NCBI GenBank assembly: GCA_900552795.1
Contig: USBB01000008.1
Coordinates: forward strand, 13,992-77,991
DNA: 64,000 bases
From: an uncultured Eubacterium sp.
GTDB taxonomy: Bacteria; Bacillota; Clostridia; Lachnospirales; Lachnospiraceae
Direction: 5' to 3'
Shown here piece by piece: positions 60,765 to 64,000 of this stretch. How positions within the stretch are numbered: position 1 is the first letter of the stretch; each line of letters begins with the position of its first letter. The notes beneath the pieces are model-generated. The model worked only from the letters and a program-made list of their open reading frames with translations. It searched no databases and was not told the origin of the DNA. The translations under genes and the position numbers were made by a program.

Positions 60765-61604
60765 TTATTTCCAAGTTGCAAATTCAACTTCATCATATTC
60801 ATCTTCATCAGCAAATTCTTTATCAACGATATAAATGCAGCGTAACCGATAAGCATTGTTTTCAAAATAGTAATTATAAGTATTTGTCCAACAAGAATCC
60901 TTATAAATTTCCTGCTTATCAGACTTACCTAATACTTGTTCTGTTTCAAGAAGCAACTGTTCTACAAATTTTTCAAATTCATCCTGTGGCATTCTATTAA
61001 CCTTAAAAGTGTTATAAAGATGTGAACCAACTTCTGTATCATCCATACAGCGACCACTTTGCGTCCAATCAAGTTTCTCATTATCTTCCATTCTTATACA
61101 TATATCGTTATATCTCGTTAATTCAATATCTTCCCAACCAATCATCAGTCCTTCTGTCGGAACCACTTCCCACTGATATTCTACCTTAGCATAATTTCCA
61201 TAGAAATCATCAAAATCTGTAATTCTATAACCACCAATAGCATCAACAAAATCTCCACAGATACTTTCAATGTCCTGCCCTTTATCAACATCCATTCCTA
61301 ACTTATCAATGACTTTACACATTTCTTCCACTGTAGGATACACATTTGTCACTACGCCAAATTCTCGAACACCGATACATTCCACAATGCTATCATTTCT
61401 TTCATCTAACAAAGCAAAGGTAATGTAAATAGTAAATCCATCCTTGTTATTTATCTCTTCAATAGACTGAATCTTCATTTTACATCCAACAGAATAACCT
61501 GCGTACTCTTTAATTAAATTTTTCCCTTGATTAATACTTTTTCCTTGTAATTCCTTTGCTAATCTTACACAATCTTCTATTTTATTTGCATTTATCATCA
61601 TCAA
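60765..61604 (-). CDS. Unknown protein (279 aa)
   Basis: 279 residues, acidic, with no membrane segment. It begins MINANKIEDCVRLAKELQ, has several aromatic/acidic segments (FGVVTNVYPTVEEM, YQWEVVPTEGLMIGWEDIEL) and closes with RLRCIYIVDKEFADEDEYDE. GGAGGAATTG precedes the start, which may be any of three nearby methionines. No family recognised. It precedes the glycine-loop protein and lies 55 bases from the IS21 left end. Confidence 0.5.
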   Translation of the reverse strand: MMMINANKIEDCVRLAKELQGKSINQGKNLIKEYAGYSVGCKMKIQSIEEINNKDGFTIYITFALLDERNDSIVECIGVREFGVVTNVYPTVEEMCKVIDKLGMDVDKGQDIESICGDFVDAIGGYRITDFDDFYGNYAKVEYQWEVVPTEGLMIGWEDIELTRYNDICIRMEDNEKLDWTQSGRCMDDTEVGSHLYNTFKVNRMPQDEFEKFVEQLLLETEQVLGKSDKQEIYKDSCWTNTYNYYFENNAYRLRCIYIVDKEFADEDEYDEVEFATWK

Positions 61605-61770
61605 TTCCTCCGCTTTTCTTTAATATTCTATCCTATCTTTTCCAAAAGCAATGCTGATTGTTAATGACAGTGTTAAAATGTAAGAAAAAGGCGTTTAAAT
61701 TTTGTAAGTTTTTCAATGCATCTCTAGGATGTGATACACTCTTATAAATACATTATAGGAGTGATTAAAA

Positions 61771-63003
61771 ATGAAAGGAAACTTATGGATGGAAATTAGA
61801 AATGAACGCAAGAAAGGATTAAGCTATACAGAAATAGCGAGAAAACATCATATTGATCCCAGAACAGCTAAAAAATATGCGAATTCTGACACCAAACCGG
61901 TATATACACTCACAGCCCCAAAACCTTCTAAATTGGATCCTTATAAACATCTGATTGATATGTGGCTGGATGAAGCTCCTTATAGTGCTGTACGTATTCA
62001 TGAAAAACTGATCGAACAGGGATGTGATTGCAAATACACCATCGTAAGGCAGTATGTAGCTACACGTAAAGCTGATTTAAACAAAAAAGCAACCGTAAGA
62101 TTTGAAACGATGCCTGGTTTACAGGGGCAGGTTGATTGGGGATTCTTTGAAAATTATAAAGTCTTAGAAAACGGAGAATACAAGAAATTATACTGTTTTC
62201 TGATGATTCTGGGATATTCACGAATGCGCTATATCGAGTTTGTGACTGATATGAGTACAACGACATTAATTAAATGTCACATCAATGCATTCAGATACTT
62301 TGGAGGCTATCCGGCAGAAATTCTATATGACAACATGAAACAGGTTGTTATAAAAAGACTGATGAAACAATCTGAAAGTGAATTAAATAAGCAGTTTGAG
62401 GATTTTGCAGGTTTTTATGGTTATAAGCCCATATTATGCCGGCCATACAGAGGACAGACAAAAGGAAAAGTTGAAAGAACTGTCAGGTATGTCCGTGAAA
62501 ACTTTATGATAGGAATTAAATATAATTCATTGGCAGATTTAAACAGTCAGGCACACGCATGGTGTAATAAAATCAACGCCAAAATTCATGGAACAACCAA
62601 TGAACGTCCAATAGACAGGTTATCAGAAGAAAATCTCCTGCCACTAAAAAGGGAATATATCATTGATAAGATGAATTTAAGAAGAGTTGAAAAAGACTGC
62701 CTCATCAGCTATGCCGGTAATAAATATTCTGTTCCAGCAGAATACGTTGGCAAGAATGTGACAGTCATTGTCCTCGACCATATGCTGGCAGCATATTTTG
62801 AGGGTAAACAAATCGCTTTACATAAGTTATCATACAGCAGGAACACGCTAAATGTCAACAAAGAACACTATAAATCCATGATAGTGAAATCAAGCTTTGA
62901 CATTGAAAATACCTTGTTAAATAATCCCGCTTTAGTGGACTTAGGTATCCCGAATCATTCTTTGAAAAAATATGATGAACTTATGGGAGGTGTGACACTG
63001 TGA
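61771..63003 (+). CDS. istA: IS21 transposase IstA
   Basis: 410 residues with an N-terminal HTH (SYTEIARKHHIDPRTAKKYA), the DDE residues Asp in QVDWGFFENYK, Asp in ILYDNMKQVV and Glu in KGKVERTVRYVREN, and a C-terminal SH3-like domain (YSVPAEYVGKNVTV). The start follows TATAGGAGTGATTAAAA. It catalyses cut and strand transfer with IstB. Confidence 0.95.
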   Translation: MKGNLWMEIRNERKKGLSYTEIARKHHIDPRTAKKYANSDTKPVYTLTAPKPSKLDPYKHLIDMWLDEAPYSAVRIHEKLIEQGCDCKYTIVRQYVATRKADLNKKATVRFETMPGLQGQVDWGFFENYKVLENGEYKKLYCFLMILGYSRMRYIEFVTDMSTTTLIKCHINAFRYFGGYPAEILYDNMKQVVIKRLMKQSESELNKQFEDFAGFYGYKPILCRPYRGQTKGKVERTVRYVRENFMIGIKYNSLADLNSQAHAWCNKINAKIHGTTNERPIDRLSEENLLPLKREYIIDKMNLRRVEKDCLISYAGNKYSVPAEYVGKNVTVIVLDHMLAAYFEGKQIALHKLSYSRNTLNVNKEHYKSMIVKSSFDIENTLLNNPALVDLGIPNHSLKKYDELMGGVTL

Positions 63004-63794
63004 GAGAAGCTGTTTATGAACGAATAAAGAAAAACCTCGAAATATTAAACATGAAAAACACATCTCTTATCCTGGATAACTATCTGGAAAAGGCCATACA
63101 TGATAAGAAAAACATTGTTGAAATTCTGGATTATCTGTTAGCGGAGGAAGCTAAAACAAAGAAAAACAGGGCTGTCGAAAACCAGATTAAAATGTCTGGA
63201 TTTCCATATAGGAAAACTTTGGAACAGTTTGACTTTGATTTTCAACCAAGCATAAACAAAGAACAGATTATGGAGCTTGCAACAATGCGTTTTGTTGAAA
63301 ATAAAGAAAATGTAGTGTTTTTAGGAACACCCGGAGTTGGAAAAACACACCTTGCAGTATCTCTTGGAATGATAGCTGCACAACATAGGTATTCAACTTA
63401 TTACATCAATTGCCATAATCTCATAACACAACTGAATAAGGCACATTACGAAAACAGACTTCAGGAAAGATTGAAGAATTATGCAAAGTATAAAGTATTG
63501 ATTATTGACGAAATAGGATACCTGCCTATGGATATACAAGGTGCAAACTTATTTTTTCAATTAATCGCCAAAAGATACGAGAAGAATACAACCATTTTTA
63601 CTTCTAACAAAGCATTTTCGTCATGGAATGAAGTTTTTTCAGACATTACGATTGCCTCGGCAATTCTGGACAGGATACTTCATCACTGCCAAGTGATTAG
63701 TATAAAAGGTGAAAGTTATCGATTAAAAGAACGAAAGGAGATGATGTCTAATGCTAATACCATTGTGAATACTTTATTTGAATCAGGCAGTTAA
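63000..63794 (+). CDS. istB: IS21 helper ATPase IstB
   Basis: 264 residues, AAA+ protein related to DnaC. Walker A is VFLGTPGVGKTHLAVSLG and Walker B VLIIDEIGYLP. The GTG start at 63000 overlaps the istA stop (GTGA), giving translational coupling. It activates IstA and controls target choice. Confidence 0.95.
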   Translation: MREAVYERIKKNLEILNMKNTSLILDNYLEKAIHDKKNIVEILDYLLAEEAKTKKNRAVENQIKMSGFPYRKTLEQFDFDFQPSINKEQIMELATMRFVENKENVVFLGTPGVGKTHLAVSLGMIAAQHRYSTYYINCHNLITQLNKAHYENRLQERLKNYAKYKVLIIDEIGYLPMDIQGANLFFQLIAKRYEKNTTIFTSNKAFSSWNEVFSDITIASAILDRILHHCQVISIKGESYRLKERKEMMSNANTIVNTLFESGS

Positions 63795-63859
63795 ATTTTT
63801 TGCCTAAAAAGTGCAAAATTTAAACGCCAAAAAGTTACAAAATCATAATGTCATTGACA

Positions 63860-64000
63860 CTTTATTTACCCTTGAAGATTTATATGGTCTGACTGTCAGC
63901 GAAGCAGACGGAGAGGTCTGTCTGAAAGTCAGCAAGGACAAAGGGAAAGACGCTCACGAACTACTGAAAATGCTCTATGCTTGGAAAGAACAGGCGGACA
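63860..64000 (+). CDS. Partial gene beyond the IS21 end, unknown
   Basis: An open frame continues off the right edge and encodes LEDLYGLTVSEADGEVCLKV and DKGKDAHELLKMLYAWKEQA. Codon use (CTG, GTC, GCG, GAC) is visibly richer in G and C than in the neighbouring genes, which suggests a transferred element. No start is visible; the frame continues into IS21 at its left side, so the insertion seems to interrupt this gene. It may be an integrative-element gene; the family is not recognised. Confidence 0.5.

Larger units (their letters stand above)
61659..63859 (+). mobile_element. IS21-family insertion sequence (about 2.2 kb)
   Basis: The ends carry related sequences TGTTAATGACAG (61659) and TGTCAATGACAT (inverted, ending 63859). 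Both ends hold a further internal repeat, TTTTGTAA and GGCGTTTAAATTTTG, as in IS21 multiple terminal repeats. istA and istB are intact. No clear target duplication is seen, so recombination may have changed one flank. Confidence 0.85.

Overview
The window is AT-rich chromosomal DNA of a Gram-positive, spore-lineage Firmicute, most likely a gut Clostridia of the Lachnospiraceae type. The evidence is the conserved order spoVT-mazG-hup-rqcP-yabP-yabQ-divIC-spoIIE-tilS-hpt-ftsH, MutS2 with a C-terminal Smr domain, a NiaR-linked nadABC operon, TrmL and TrmD, GGDEF signalling, and strong AAGGAGG-type ribosome binding sites. Species cannot be fixed from the sequence alone. Almost all genes lie on the minus strand.

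Layout. 1-1320: the end of a hypothetical gene and a decayed gene remnant with repeats. 1322-21216: housekeeping and signalling genes: rlmD, a YhaM-type nuclease, an HtrA-like protein that has lost its catalytic triad, mutS2 and an OmpR/HisKA two-component pair on the plus strand, a probable operon (35-aa membrane peptide, AIR-synthase-like protein, Lrp/AsnC regulator, aminotransferase, CheX-like protein, trmL), a TPR-like membrane protein, a DEDDh exonuclease overlapping a GGDEF protein, tRNA-Phe, trmD, an SGNH-like protein and a GH13 amylase. 21542-29875: the cell division, sporulation and ribosome-rescue block. 30150-35904: a C39-type protease with a VanRS-like two-component system, a nucleotidyltransferase/PLP fusion enzyme and a flavodiiron protein. 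36022-40495: thioredoxin, a 66-aa FTR-like iron-sulfur protein, NiaR and nadABC under a palindromic operator. 40733-49479: an accessory stretch with a VanH-like dehydrogenase, a VanY-like carboxypeptidase, a frameshifted CPBP protein, a membrane XRE regulator, two tandem-GNAT acetyltransferases, VOC and GNAT gene debris, GrpB, a nitrilase-family amidase and a small kinase.

49900-64000 is an island of mobile and defence-like genes. It holds a membrane-tethered protein with a phage-repressor-like segment, an IS3-family element with a frameshifted transposase and a 4-bp target duplication, a five-gene same-strand cluster, two unrecognised genes, an intact IS21-family element, and the start of a higher-GC gene that runs off the window. 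The five-gene cluster runs AbiH with a long C-terminal extension, a KAP-like P-loop NTPase, a DUF2971/AbiGi-like protein, an unknown helical protein, and a large protein ending in a PD-(D/E)XK-like nuclease domain. A HEPN-motif fragment lies beyond the IS3 element. The cluster is the best candidate here for an undescribed anti-phage system.

Two regulatory themes stand out. The tandem-GNAT gene at 46311-47285 has its own promoter, a 20-codon leader peptide rich in Tyr and Arg, an anti-terminator candidate and an intrinsic terminator just before its start, which together look like ribosome-mediated attenuation. Second, a small hairpin followed by a near-constant CNGAAATGAGG or CGGAATGGAG ribosome-binding segment recurs directly before the start codons of about nine unrelated genes.
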